A DNA stretch of 64,000 nucleotides, taken from the NCBI GenBank assembly GCA_018136815.1, contig CM030931.1, forward strand, positions 6,302,273-6,366,272, in the 5' to 3' direction. Source of the stretch: Isochrysis galbana. Taxonomy: Eukaryota > Haptophyta > Isochrysidales > Isochrysidaceae. The position numbers and the translations under genes were made by a program. The notes under the pieces were generated by a model. That model had not been told where the DNA came from. It made no database searches and saw only the letters and a list, made by a program, of their open reading frames with translations. Positions 31,156 to 42,587 of the stretch are shown piece by piece (position 1 is the stretch's first letter; the number at the start of each line of letters is the position of its first letter).

Positions 31156-34100
31156 TCATTTTGACGCGCTGCTTGCCTTGGGGTTCATTTGGGCGGGAAG
31201 CTGCTTGTGCAAATATCGGCGCACCAATGACCGTTGAGCCAGCGGACGAGGTGCGTCTTTAACGAGTTCATGCTGCCGTGATGAAGCAGGTAGCTCCCAC
31301 TCACGAAGTGATTTGTTGGACAAGTTGTGGAATTCGCACTCCATCGCCAGATCCCGGAACTCTGGGTAGAATCTGCGCATGAAGACGCTGTAGAACAGCT
31401 GGGGTAGGAGAGTTCCGGCCGTGACTAGAAGCAAGAGGAGCCAATAGGTGCTCAAGGCTTGCACATTATCCCACAACCCGTACCAACCGAGCACGAAACT
31501 GCGAACGAATGACGCGACATCGGTGGTCACGCCGATACTCGACGAGACAATTACGCAGATGTACCACAGAAGTAGCTCGCAAGCAATGAGTCCGACACTC
31601 CACCAATTGGTTTGCCATTGCCACAAGGCGAGTTTGATGTTGGGCTGCATGCAAGAGCAGGGACGTGAGGCGTCACGTTGGGCTCTTCTTACTCTTGGGT
31701 CGGTGGCGTATGTGCCTGGGCAACGTCAGGTGCGATCGCAGGGTGGCTTACAATGACAACAGCGAGACTGAACGTGGCTGCTCCTATCAAATATACATCC
31801 GGGTCCTCTCCATTTACGGACATCTTTTGCAAGGCGTAGATGCATACGAAACTGATAGCAATCGACTCATAGACGCCCTGTACATTTTAATGGGATGTGC
31901 TTTCACAGAATTTTGTGGATCGCACGGAACGAATGTGCGATCGCGGAAGCCTGAAGGTTTGGCAAGCAGGTAGGCCTACTCACCTGTGCGACCCACCGTG
32001 CGGCGGCCCATGCGTTGAAATAGTGCCTCCTGATCCCGAGATGATATGTTTGTGGCAACATCCGCGAGTTCTCGTCCGCGAGGTCTTTGTCCGTAAAACC
32101 GATCCAGATGATGGGGAACAGCGTAAATAGTGCGTTGTAGAGCTGATAACCAACTTCAAGATTCCACTTCGAACCTGAGAAGGCATTGTAAGCGTTGAAC
32201 CAGTACACCGTCAACACCATCATGATGTTCTTGTAGAAGATGTAATACACCAGCACCGACAGCCGACGGTAGTTGTTCCGGCCGTGCACTATCAGGAGCT
32301 CGCGTAGAAAGCGGAATTGGGCAATGGCAAAATCGGCTGCATTCACGGCTTGCATGCCCTCTTGCCCTGAGATACCAACACCGACGTGCGCTGCCTGAAT
32401 CATGGCCACATCGTTGGCGCCATCTCCAATCGCGAGCGTCGCCGCGCCACGCACGTTCCTGCGAATCAGCTTCACCAGTTCTGCTTTTTGAGATGGAGCG
32501 CAGCGGCAAGCAACAACAGCTGCACATTGCTGTGTGTACTTCAAGAATGCCAGCTGAGCTGTCGAATACTCTGGGCGCTGTTTTAGTAAGAGCTCCAATG
32601 CGTCACCATCTACAACAAGGCCCTTGCGCGCTTCCCGGTGTTCAGGGTGATGGTCGCACCCCTTCCTCAGGTCCGCAGTCATTTCCTCCAGGGTTGCGTG
32701 TGTTCGACGCGAGATCACTAGTAGGTCCGTCTGAGAATCGAGCAGCTGACATGCGAAAGCAATGTTGATAGCAGTCTCTTCCTTGTCGCCCGTCAGCATC
32801 CACACTGCGATTCCAGCACGTACCAAGTCGGCGATGGACGTCGGCACACCCACTTGGAGCTTGTCCTCGAGCGCAGTTGATCCCAGCAACTTCAACTGCG
32901 TTTCCAGCTCCTCGCTAAGCCGGTCAATCATGTTGGGTTCCTCGCGCGCGTTCCGTTCAAGCTCTACGATATCAGATGTGGCCCGACGATATTCTCGGCT
33001 CCATGCCAAATATGCCTCCTCCTCGAGGCTCTTCGAGGCGATGACGAGGGTGCGTAAGCCATCGTTCGAGTGGTCTGTCATGTGCTGTTCGGTGAGCGCT
33101 TTCAATTTCTCTTGTCCGGGAGCGAGGAGAGGTATCATGACGGAATCGGCGCCCTTCGAGAGCAGAACGATCGCGCCTGTTTCACGATCCCGCACGATCA
33201 CGGACATTCGCCGACGTGCGGATGTGAACTCCAACACATCGAGGACATCAAAGTGAAGTAGACGGTCGCCTCGCCATTTATCACGCACCTTCACGGAATC
33301 GTGGTGTCTGTCAACGAACTCAAAGCCAAAATACTGCGCAGCACTCACAAGGGCCGCCTCGTCAGGAGATGAAGCCGACAGCGATGTCTTGCCCTCGTAC
33401 ACTTCTGTCACCACAGTGTGGCACAAGGCAAGATGCAAGAAGAACTTTCGGCAGCATTCTTGCTGCTCATGACTGCCCCCGCCATCCCTTAGGATCTCCT
33501 CGAGTGAGGGGTCATCGAAGTTGACAAGCTCTTTGCCAGATCCACGTTTGGCCACGAGGCCGTTCTCAAGCTGGTCCAATTCGTCCTCGGGCGTGACACC
33601 CAGTCTCCTGAGCCGAGCCAGCCCTATTTCAGTCGTTCCGCGACCGTATGACACTCCATTAATGGAAACCTTGCGGAATTGCATCACATTTTGTGTGAGC
33701 GTCCCCGTCTTATCGGAGAACACATGAGTAATGATCCCAAGCTCGTCGACGAGAGAAGCCGTGCGCACAGTTGCCGGCATGTCCGACTCCTCGTCGTACA
33801 TGGAGAGCGACCACTGCATGAATTGTGCGATGAGCTTTTGTACGAGAGCGATAGATGCATTTAGGGTGACGGAAACGAAGCTGGACAGTAACGTAAAGAA
33901 ATACAGTGTGTTGAGGAAGAAGTTCATGCTAGAACCGTCCTCGAGGTACCAGTGTGAATCTAACCCGATCGCCGAGTATGCTGACTCGGTACCGGCTGCC
34001 GCCGCGAGGCACAGGATGATCAACAAGACGACAATGGCGACCATCATGAACTGAATGGAGTGGAAAATGGATGACTCCTTAGTGGGAGGCCTCCTAGCAC

Positions 34101-35142
34101 CTTGCATCACCTTGGTATCCTTCCCGGTATTCACCACGAGCCCCAAGACATATTCTGTATTGCGAAGGGTCGAGCCACGGAGAAGCACATTTGCGATCGA
34201 GAGGGGTGCCGGCGAGCAGCCATCAAGATGAACCATTCCATTGAAAGTGTTTGTTGATGCATTTGGAGCCTCCGCCTCAATGTGCCCAACTAAGCCGTTG
34301 TACTTGGCCAGCTGTGCGTCTAAGCCTGCACCCAGCACATTGGTGAATACGCTCGGCACAGTTTTGCCCTTTAGATTTGTCTCCCCGTCCAGTTGCATAG
34401 TCTCGACGTGGCATGCGCCACGAACAACATTGGGGTCGGGCTCGTGTGCAGCAAGAAGCACTACGTCAGCTGGGATGCTGTCACGATTGCAAATCTTGAG
34501 CACGTCGCCAACTTGGACATCGGTCCACACGCTTTCGACGAAAGCGTTACCATGCATTCGTAGACAAGGCGCATTGTTCGCTTTCCTGTCTGAACGATGC
34601 CGAAGGCGATCTTCTTGAATCTTGAGTATGATGCTCACAGCTACCACGAGCAATAGCGCTGGCAATGAAGTGGGAACGCTCCCGGTGTTCGACGTGACAG
34701 GCCACACTTGGAGTGCGGAGATAATCTGTCGTCAACGTGTGGAGGGGATGGGGAGTGGGGGGGAAGGTTCGACACGCTCAGCAGGGCAAAAGATGCGTCA
34801 GCAATGGAAACCGCGGTGATGCTGACTGGGGAGCAGACGCCGGCTGACTCACCACAAAGTAGAAGTTGCTAGCACGGGAGAACTCTTCCCATGGCAGCTT
34901 GAATGGGCCATTCCACCACGTGTACCTACATTTGGGATGAGAGCATGCCTCAGTCTTGCCACGGAAAGGCACGGATTCAATAGCCCTGGGGGTGAGATGG
35001 CTTCATGAGCAGCGGTCTGGGGATGCTCGCACAGTGAGGTGGTGATCTTGTTGGAACAGAAGCCGACATTCTTTGCCTCGTGCTCCGGGCCGAAGTGCAC
35101 GAGCCGGTGTGTGGGCTCCTCGTGTGCCTTGTGCCACCACAT
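31156..35142 (-). CDS. P4-type ATPase (phospholipid flippase), five exons
   Basis: P4-ATPases flip aminophospholipids to the cytosolic leaflet of plasma membrane, Golgi or endosomes, usually with a CDC50 partner. Exons are 35142-35033, 34925-34853, 34725-31984, 31877-31752 and 31644-31156; introns of 107, 127, 106 and 107 nt are all GT-AG, and the product is 1179 aa. The N-terminus has the family mark FCSNKITTSLYTWW, then the start of the first membrane segment (ASNFYF). Motifs: DGETNLKGK (about 174), phosphorylation site DKTGTLTQN (D399), LTGDKEETAINIAF (about 706) and GDGANDVAMIQAAHVGVGI (about 828), ending in the C-terminal membrane helices. GVYESIAISF in exon 4 and LWQWQTNWWSVG in exon 5 fit TM7-TM10. 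The TM4 PISL-type motif reads VSVTL here. The start ATG is the first in the exon. Confidence 0.95.
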
Positions 35143-35216
35143 GCGCTCTTGCGCCTGCTTGGGCTAGCTGCGGGCCCACCGCGGCTCTCCCGCCCGCCCG
35201 CGCCGCCGGCAGGGGC

Positions 35217-35220
<4 letters not shown>

Positions 35221-35261
<41 letters not shown>

Positions 35262-35420
35262 GAGAAGAGACAACGCCGTCCCTCCCTCTTCCCTTCTGGC
35301 CGCCTCCCCCCCCCCCGCCCCCCCCCCCCCCCCGCCCCGCCCGCGCGCCCCGCCTCCCCTTTGCCTCCCACAACCGTAACCTCTTCTCCCCCCCCCTCCA
35401 ACTGCAGCGCGGAATGGCCC
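35221..35420. repeat. CT microsatellite and poly-C tract upstream of the flippase
   Basis: (CT)n at 35221-35259, then C-rich sequence with long C-runs to about 35395. It lies about 80-280 bp upstream of the flippase ATG, so it may fall in its promoter or 5' UTR. Frames here are artefacts of composition. Confidence 0.8.
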
Positions 35421-36312
35421 CGCCCGCCCGACCTCCTTGTCAGAGTTTTCTTGTTCTGCGCGTAACCACAGGCGTAAATGTAGCCATGGGCAACAGAGTA
35501 GTAAATAGTAAATACGAACCATATTTTATATGAATATGAGTATGAATACTGAATACTCAATACTGAATACTCGATACTCGAGTAGTGAGTAGTAAGTAGT
35601 GAGGTGCACTGGTGCACTCTCACACCCGAGCTGGGAAAAGAGTGCGGGGGGGGGTCCAAAATTGGAATGAACCGTGATTCTTGATCTTGCTTGATTCTTG
35701 ATCTGCTTCTACTATCTACTAGCCCGGTCACTCACTATGGGGGTGCGGAGGGCACCAGCTACAATGGGTATGAAGGGCTAAATAAGCTCCCTATAAGTTC
35801 CGGTAAGATGGATCAGCAAAAAAAATTGGGGGTTCTCCGGCGAAATGCTTTCGAAAAATACAAAATACAAAATGCCGAATTTCGAATTTCGGGCCGTCGA
35901 AGGCGGTGCGCGAAATACAGTCGGGCCCCCCTCCGGCATATTTTAGTGAGGCTCTTCTCTTGAAGCACAAACATTTTGAATGACGAGGAAATTTGTGACG
36001 CCAACTCACTGGGTCCATAAGGCCTGGTTCTATGCACACTGGACACTGGACCATAACCATATTATAAGTCACATACTCGTACTTTTGAAAAGTACTTTTG
36101 GACTTCATTCAATGTGTACGAAAGTATCACAAAACTCAAGACGCTCACGTGAACCGCTAGTGTACCGAGGGCTAGAGCGGCTAAGTTTGCACCGCTACCG
36201 CTACCGGGCGGGCGGCATGGACTTCTTTGTTGATCCACCTCGACGAGTCGACGAGTGACAGCACAATACACAATACGTGAAATCAAGATGTAAGATGTGC
36301 TGATGTGCTGCC
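35421..36312. other. Unassigned repeat-like sequence
   Basis: GAATACT short repeats at 35530-35590. At 35737-35770, ACTATGGGGGTGCGGAGGGC then ACCAGCTACAATGG recurs at 48.13 kb. Motifs CCGAATTTCGAATTTCGGG near 35874 resemble those at 59.95-60.03 kb. No gene found. Confidence 0.4.
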
Positions 36313-36741
36313 CTAGTGGCTGATGAGCCAATTGCCCTCTCCGCCCTGGCGGACCTTGTCGAATATCGGCCTTGGCCTTGGCGCACAAACCGTGTCGACG
36401 TTAACGTACCGAGATGCGCTCGACGCTCGAGAGCCCAACTTCCCACCTCTGCCGGGCGTGCTCCTCGCTCCTCGCGTGTTTTGGTCGATGCAACAAGTCC
36501 CAGAGCAATAGAGCAATGCGTAACCAAAAAACGCGTCCCAGAAATCACGATCGCGGAGGGCCGACGTCCGACGCGATGAGCGGGCGAGCGTCGGGCCGCT
36601 AATCGACGCATCCCCGGTGCAGCGCGCCTCGGTGCCCAGCCCCAGCCACCAACCAGCCACAGCCACAGCCCTGTTTGTCAGGTCTAGATTCCAGGTTTCC
36701 TCCTTTCGGGCAATCTTGACCCAAATGAGCCAGGTCGCCTG

Positions 36742-37897
36742 TAGGGATAAGCACAAGTATCCCTCAAAAGACGCCCAAATATCCATGCAAAATATCTACG
36801 ATATATCCATTGGAAAGCCCAAATATCCAAAAAATATCCATTAGTAAAAGCTTTGCATATGGTATGTGTAGCTAGGTTGCTCATATATTAAAGCCACATG
36901 CATACATATGTCACATAGAACACATCAAGAGCCCTCTATCTTGCGTTTGTTGCGATTGTATCGCAACATTACCGACACTTCCAATTGATCCGACAACGAC
37001 CGGTCTCGATGAGCACCAAACGAACACTGCATCAAAGACAACACGCGCTCACACGAAGCAGAATTAGGAGAAAGAGGCAACATGTTATTCGAGCAGCCAA
37101 TGCCCACGTGGGGAATTTCGAGTGGTTGGATGCCCACCATGCTAGGACGTCTCTTGAAAAACTTTCCACGTCGGAATGGTCGATGTGAGTACCTTGGCAC
37201 AGGAAAGTAGGTAGGAAGAGGGCTCTCGCTGCAACCCATTACTCACATCGTGGATATTAGCAAAGCATGCCAAAACGCTAAGACGCCGCACCCAAACAAA
37301 GCTCATCGACCCGCCCGTATGCGTATGCAAACGCCGATTTGAATGCGCGTAGGAGCCCTGTGAACAGTGAAGCGGTGCTGCGGTGCTGCTCCTTCCAACA
37401 AAATGGAGCGGCTCATCGGTCCTCTAAACGATCCTCGAGATATGAGAACGCGCCGGAGACTTGTTGCACAAGGCCCATCCATTGATCCATTGAGTAAGAC
37501 TGTGAAGATGTTAGCCTAATATCTAGATATTAGGCTTTCTACTTCCAAAAAGCACTATCTACATCTATCTAGATAGCGCTAGGCCACTATTTGTATCTAT
37601 CTAGATAGCTGTCTGTGGGCGCCAAACCTAGTAATAAGCTATTAATAGCTACCCAACCAAGGCCGTAGGGCATGGGCGGGCTTGCCAGCACCTTGCGCAA
37701 GCAAGCCTTGCGGGCGAAACGGCAACTAACTATGGAGCTAACTACAGTCAAACATGTTTATTGTTCTACAACCCAAATAACCTGTATAGATATCCCAGCA
37801 AGAGCCCAAATATCCCTGAAATATCTAGAGATATCTATGTGGAGCAAATCCACCCAAATATCCAAGACAAATATCCGGATACTTGTGCTTACCCCTA
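36742..37897. mobile_element. Non-autonomous hAT element with 8-bp target duplication
   Basis: Terminal inverted repeats of 21 bp with one mismatch (left starts TAGGGATAAGCACAAGT at 36742; right ends ACTTGTGCTTACCCCTA at 37897). Direct 8-bp duplication GTCGCCTG at 36734-36741 and 37898-37905, the length expected of hAT. Subterminal CCCAAATATCC repeats occur near both ends. The interior holds a hAT C-terminal fragment. The empty site is seen in the inverted copy near 43.49 kb, where the sequence runs through. Confidence 0.92.
36925..37239 (-). pseudogene. hAT transposase C-terminal fragment
   Basis: The frame encodes SPNSASCERVLSLMQCSFG, then RDRSLSDQLEVSVMLRYN, the hAT dimerisation domain, related to but distinct from the transposase at 27.1 kb. 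It is preceded by unrelated sequence and lacks the catalytic core, so this is the remnant of the element's former transposase. Confidence 0.8.
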
Positions 37898-38784
37898 GTC
37901 GCCTGTCTCTCGCTGCGTGCTTGTCTCAGGCTCTCGGGTTACCTTGTGAAGGCTTGTTTAGCTTCTTGCAAGGCTTGTTGTTTCTCGTTGAGTTCCGGTT
38001 CTTTCTTGGGACCTGCTAACTTTCGTTGTCGTCGTCCAGGCCTGTTCTTCGTAGGTTCTGCTTGGCCTGGTTAGGGTTTCGTTGCCTTCCCGCGTTTGGC
38101 GTTCGCGTTGGCGTTCGGAAACTTCCTCTCACATTCCTTAGGTCCGCTACCCTTGGCTGGTAGGTTCTTGCTTCTTTCTTCTCGGTCAAGGTTTTTGGCG
38201 AGCGAGTCGGTTGCTCTATCCGCTCGAGATTTGAGCGGATAGATTTAATTTGCCATCTCCCCTTGGAGTTCAATGTAGGTTCGCTTCTTAGGTGAGGGAA
38301 TCTTCCCCCTTGATGCAAGTTACATGCAAGCCCTTGGCCCCTTTGGTGTTTCTTCCCCTTGGTTGCTACTCAGGGTTGTTCGTTAGAAGCGTCTAGAAGG
38401 TTCACGCTCAACGGCAAGATTTCCTCTGTCGTGAAGATATCTCGTTGCGATCTATATCCGAAGTGATCGCCGTGGTCGCGCGACATGACGCTCCCCTTCG
38501 GACTCTCCGCTACGTGGGAAGTTACAACGGAGACACGCTCCGGCCGTCGCTGCGGAGTCTCTCTCTCTCTCTCGCTCTCTCTCTCCGTCTCTCGCGACGT
38601 GTTTGAGTTATCGGTGATTTGGGGTCGCGGTTGCTTGATAATTTGCTTGGTTTGGGTGAATGATTCCGGTGTGTTCGTGAGTCGGTGTATCCTGTTGTTC
38701 TCATCTTCGTTGTCCGTCGTTGTTCGCTGCGTCGCTGCACCCAAGCAGTCTAGGCTCCCTCCCAGAGGGAAGAGTTCTTTGTAG

Positions 38785-39295
38785 GTCTAACAATCTCTTA
38801 CTACTTACTATCCAACACACTAGACACTAGGGCCGCTAGGAGCACCTCACCGCCCCACAGCCCTTCGTTCGCCGTTCGTTCCCAGTCCAGACACCCAAAT
38901 GGGGATGCCCGACCCCATCCAGAATTTCATTCACCCGACTCCCGGCGGGGAGGAGGGCCAAGGCGCCGCGCTAACCGCCGGTGCCGCTCGCGACGGAGTG
39001 GCCCAGAGCCCTCCGGTAACGCTCGACTCGACAACTGCCTCCCATGCCCGCCGCCGCCTCGTCGCAAATCGCCCCCGAAGTTCTTCAAATTTGTCCTCGT
39101 TCGGCTTGCCACTCGAGGCTATCGCGTATCGGTCGAACCATCTCAGAGATCGCCAGCTATCGGGGGAGCTGTTGGCGATCGGTAGAAAAAATCCCCCCGA
39201 TAGGTATCGGGGGGCGTTGGCTCCTGGGGGGTAGTAACATATTATAGTAGTGTTGATATTCAGCAGGCCCACCCGTCTAGCCGCCACGAAGGGCG
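38785..39295. other. Unassigned region with a perfect hairpin
   Basis: At 39193-39214 there is a perfect stem, CCCCCCGATA-GG-TATCGGGGGG, overlapping the GGGGGGCGTTGGCTCCTGG string that also occurs near 995. An open + frame at 38899-39234 matches nothing known. Confidence 0.45.
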
Positions 39296-39958
39296 ATGCT
39301 GCAGCTCGCGGGGTGCCCACTTCTGGTCTCATTGGCTTTGTCGATCAACTTGACAGGTCGATATTGCTGGCCATCGAGCGAACGGAACGTTCCTCGCCGA
39401 TCGAACATTGCTCTTTCGTGTCATTGGAGAAAAACGCCCGGTCTCCAGCGAAAGCGGCTTGTTGGCTCGTTTGTGAATGCTCCATCAGCGTATGATGATC
39501 ATCCACTTCCTGATGATGAAGAAATTGAGGAGGACGACATCCCATCGTTCAGGAGCAGTGGAGAATGGAGTCACGCAGCAACCTTGCATCAGATCTGGTG
39601 GGCAGATCCTCTCCACAAATCTAAAGCACTGAAAGCAAGACATACAACACACAGGGCAAACCCTGAGAACCACCGGAGGCAGAAGGCTCCTCTTTCCGTG
39701 TCCGGACAGAAACGTAGCAACGCCATGAAATTGTGTCGGCGAAACGAGGCAGCCTGGTCGGAACATAGGAGGAGTCTCGGCGCAGATGCGCGGAAGAGGA
39801 GGGATCCGGAAGGCAAAGCAGAGCTCCAACGCCAGCGCAGTGAACGAGCACGAAAGGGACACTTGACTAGACAGAGAAATGCAGCTGCAAAGAAACATCA
39901 AGAGCATTCAAGAAGACTTCTTGCGGATGACGAATTGATTTCGCATCGCCGCACATGA
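39296..39958 (+). CDS. Hypothetical basic protein
   Basis: A 220-codon frame. After an acidic patch (DDHPLPDDEEIEEDD), the C-terminal half is strongly basic and helical-looking (KAELQRQRSERARKGHL, then RQRNAAAKKHQEHSRR). It could be a nucleic-acid-binding protein or a transposon gag product. The first 60 codons look less protein-like than the rest and overlap another open frame (39250-39495), so an upstream exon or frameshift is possible. No family recognised. Confidence 0.35.
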   Translation: MLQLAGCPLLVSLALSINLTGRYCWPSSERNVPRRSNIALSCHWRKTPGLQRKRLVGSFVNAPSAYDDHPLPDDEEIEEDDIPSFRSSGEWSHAATLHQIWWADPLHKSKALKARHTTHRANPENHRRQKAPLSVSGQKRSNAMKLCRRNEAAWSEHRRSLGADARKRRDPEGKAELQRQRSERARKGHLTRQRNAAAKKHQEHSRRLLADDELISHRRT

Positions 39959-40023
39959 AGGATGAGGTGTGTCTCGTCTGTCGTTAAATCATGTAGTCAC
40001 ACGTGTCAAATCAACGGCACGTG

Positions 40024-40139
40024 CTGCAGCATCTCACTTCTAAATCCCAATGGGATGAAAAACAAACCTTTTAATAGAGTACTGCAGCATCTCACTTCTT
40101 AATCCCAATGGGATGAAAAACAAACCTTTTAATAGAGTA
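40024..40139 (+). repeat. 58-bp tandem duplication
   Basis: Two units (40024-40081, 40082-40139) beginning CTGCAGCATCTCACTTCT and ending CCTTTTAATAGAGTA, differing at one base. Very recent duplication. Confidence 0.9.
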
Positions 40140-40162
40140 GAGGGATTTTGCAGGGCTCAATA

Positions 40163-40300
40163 ATTAATGTTATATCCTAGCCAACGCCACTAGCTAATTG
40201 GACACAACTTTTCAGTCCCGGATTCCCGCCATGCCTGACGAACCGAGTGATACTGGGGGGAGGGGGCACTGGCACTGGCACTGCCCCCTCCCCCCTCCCC
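40163..40300 (+). repeat. Dispersed repeat TAATGTTATATCCTAGCCAA, copy 2
   Basis: Matches 16195-16330 over more than 100 bp, including ACTAGCTAATTGGACACAAC and CCGCCATGCCTGACGA, and passes into a G-rich tract then short CTGGCA repeats. Confidence 0.75.
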
Positions 40301-40457
40301 TCGAGTTTACGGGGAAAGGCGCCTCGGATCACCTCCCGGTGATGGGCACCTTCGAAATAGTAGGGCACAAACCCGGTCGCACGTACGACGCGCGAATCGA
40401 CAGCGAACTCCTAGGCGCGGAAGACACACGGAGAGTGATAACGCACCTATGGAGAAG

Positions 40458-40690
40458 CCACATTCGCACTAGCTAGCCGCTCCCTTCCTATCCGGGTGAG
40501 TCGAAATGCCTTATAGGATAATATTAATTCTCCTAAGGCACGCGCACAGCCTAACAATGGGATGGGTGGGTAGAGCGAAGTCCGGAGAGGAAAGTCCAGA
40601 GCTTCGACGCAGTGTGAACGGGGGTTACTGTGAAACCCCACATTCGCACTAGCTAGCCGCTCCCTTCCTATCCGGGTGAGTCGAAATGCC
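40458..40690. repeat. 53-bp direct repeats beside the recombinase element
   Basis: Identical 53-bp copies at 40458-40510 and 40638-40690 start CCACATTCGCACTAGCTAGC and end GTGAGTCGAAATGCC, separated by 127 bp. They lie just past the 3' end of the tyrosine recombinase frame. Split direct repeats at that place are typical of PAT/Ngaro-type elements, so these may be part of its terminus. Confidence 0.75.
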
Positions 40691-42225
40691 AACAACACCC
40701 CTCGTCGCATGCGACGGAATGAAGAAGAGAGAGAGGAGGTGCCCACCGGTGCGGGCGCTCCGACTCAATCGTCTTGGACAGAGTAACTGTAACTGTGGTC
40801 GAGGAGCCAACCGAAAAGAGAGCGTACGCTGCGGAAGTCGGTCCTATTCCTATGGTCGGGTCAATGTAGTGCTTGTCCCTGGTGACGGTGCCCGGTGCCC
40901 ATCCGCCCAGCCAATCCGCTCGGGCCCTTGGAACCCGTTTCGCCTCTATCGCTGATGACGCACCGGAACGGAGTGAGTGTCCCAAGTAAGCGAAGCCTCG
41001 CGGCGCGATAATTAATGCCATAGGCGGCAAGAGTCCTAGCTACCCACGCGGACATGTGGACGGTGGTGGGGGGTCCTACGTTGCTGAGCTGAAACAGGAA
41101 CGGAGTGGCTTCTTCTTTGGATTGAAGGAAGCGCCGCGCGAGAGCTACCACCCTCGGTATTGCGGAGGGCACCCCCTGACAGGGCGGGGGGGCTACGGGT
41201 ATGCGGACGACGCGGCGGCTCCCAAGATGCTTCCGTTGCTTTTCGGTGAGGCGGAGCCACAAGAACCGATGGTCGATGCCGAAGTCGGACGCGGCCAGGA
41301 GCGTGGCGGAGTCTTGCCTACCCATAAACAGATAAGCGAGAACCAAGGCGAAGTGCTCCCGGAGGCGGTGGAGAGGCATGCCGAGGGATCTTTCGGCCTC
41401 GGACAAGACGATCAATACCGCTTCCGCCGGCAGCGGCACACGACTGTCTACGGTGCGGGCCAACGACTGAGACCGGGCCATGCCTCTGCGGACCAGGGAG
41501 ACCAGGTGCAGGTGACCTGCCGCCGGCCTCTCAAAGCCGAAGTCGGAATGAATGGAATTGATAGCCGAGAGATATGGCTGCAAGCTGGCGGCGGCGACGG
41601 TGCCCCTTTCTGCAACTGCCCCGAGGTACGCGGCGACCATGAGCGGCGTCGCTGGCAGCGGCTGCAGCCCGTGCTGATCACACCATCGGGCGAAGCTAGC
41701 CCAGTGGCGCGCGTAGGCGTAGGTGGTGGCACGTTCCCTCGCTTGCGCCGCCAGCAGCGCCGCCGTTGTCCCTCCGGCCCAGGCTCCCATGGCGGATCGG
41801 AGCTGTTGGAGGGGGAAATGAGGGGCGGCGGAACCCTCCAGGTTCAGAGGGTGGTTCTGCCCCCTCTGATGTGGAAGAGAGTGAGGGGCCACGATGTTAA
41901 GCGGGCTGGGGCGTCCGCTGCTATCTGCACGAGGTGACCCGGCGGGAGAGAGATGCTGTCGCTGGCCAGCTGGGCGAGAAGATTGTACCACGATTCTCCC
42001 GTCCAGGTCGGCGCGCAGACGACCGCGTCGGCCCGCTGCCGCTCCAGGAGCGAAGCGAGTTCCAGGAGTTTCCCTGGTGGAGGGTGGGCCCAAGCTCGTT
42101 CGCCCGTCCAACGCTGGGCGAACGCATCGGCTACCGCTGCCGCGACGTCCCATTCCGCCGACCAGAAGCGCGGCAGAAGTGCGGTGGCGGGGCTGGCGAA
42201 CGCGTCCACGGTGAAGGGGCCCCAC
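40668..42225 (-). pseudogene. Tyrosine recombinase of a DIRS-type retroelement, frameshifted
   Basis: The frame 42225-40861 carries a phage-integrase-like N-terminal helical domain (ATTYAYARHWASFARWC, then TPLMVAAYLGAVAERG) and core sequence (LVLAYLFMGRQDSATLLAAS). The catalytic C-terminus is in another frame (41030-40668): GHSLRSGASSA holds the H-x-x-R motif, and GGWAPGTVTRDKHYIDP holds the nucleophilic Tyr. A single-base shift near 41.01 kb joins the two (AAYGI to APRGFAYLGHSLR). The 5' part of the first frame overlaps the RNase H frame, as expected of DIRS elements. Not functional as it stands. Confidence 0.78.
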
Positions 42226-42587
42226 CTGTCGCTGGCGAGCTGCCGAGTCTTTCGCGAAACCATCGGCCCCGTTTGCGAAGGTCCCGTCGCATTTGCGAAG
42301 AAGGACGACAACAGCGAGGACAGAGGAAAGGGTTGAGAGCGAGGGCGCGGTCCTCCACTAGATCGAGGAGGAAGGCGAAGATCCGGGAATTGCCGCTGGA
42401 ATTGGCGCCGGCTGCCGCGAGGAGGGAGGTGAATATTTTGCGATGATTGATCGCAGCCAAGCGCTAGGGCTCGCTCCAACGGCTTGATGAGTGTGAGTCG
42501 AAATTCGTTCCAGGCTGTCGCCGCGGTTTGAACGTTATCGGAGGCGAGGGCCTTTGGGAAGCGGAGCTCCGAAAGCTCTTTGCCCAT
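41844..42587 (-). pseudogene. RNase H end of DIRS-type ORF
   Basis: The frame reads DRWGPFTVDAFASPATALLP, then WAHPPPGKLLELASLLERQR, and VCAPTWTGESWYNLL, the conserved succession of the DIRS RNase H and tail region. The reverse transcriptase that should lie upstream is absent: beyond 42.6 kb only short open frames are found. It overlaps the recombinase frame by about 380 bp. Confidence 0.7.

Larger units (their letters stand above)
36313..38784 (-). mobile_element. Retroelement gag-like region, interrupted by a hAT element
   Basis: Minus-strand frames at 38744-38370, 38318-38016 and 36741-36313 share sequence with the + strand at 43.1-43.6 kb. Shared peptide pieces include EQPTRSPKTLTEKKEA / RATDSLAKNLDREER-type, EKQQALQEAKQAFTR, and ATWL.WVKIARKEETWNLD. 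The product is charged and predicted coiled-coil, as many gag proteins are. The hAT element at 36742-37897 splits it; removing that element rejoins the match to the 43-kb copy across the target duplication. Confidence 0.55.

Noticed and set aside
35003-35731. Minus-strand frame of 242 codons overlapping the flippase start
   Set aside because: It covers a CT microsatellite and poly-C tract and runs in a different frame from the flippase exon.
40570-40640. RNase P RNA-like motif GAGGAAAGTCC
   Set aside because: The 11-nt match to the bacterial CR-I motif is striking, but the rest of the P4 core was not found and the place is inside retroelement repeats.
41056-41937. 293-codon plus-strand frame
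   Set aside because: It is the antisense shadow of the tyrosine recombinase frame, which has clear motifs.
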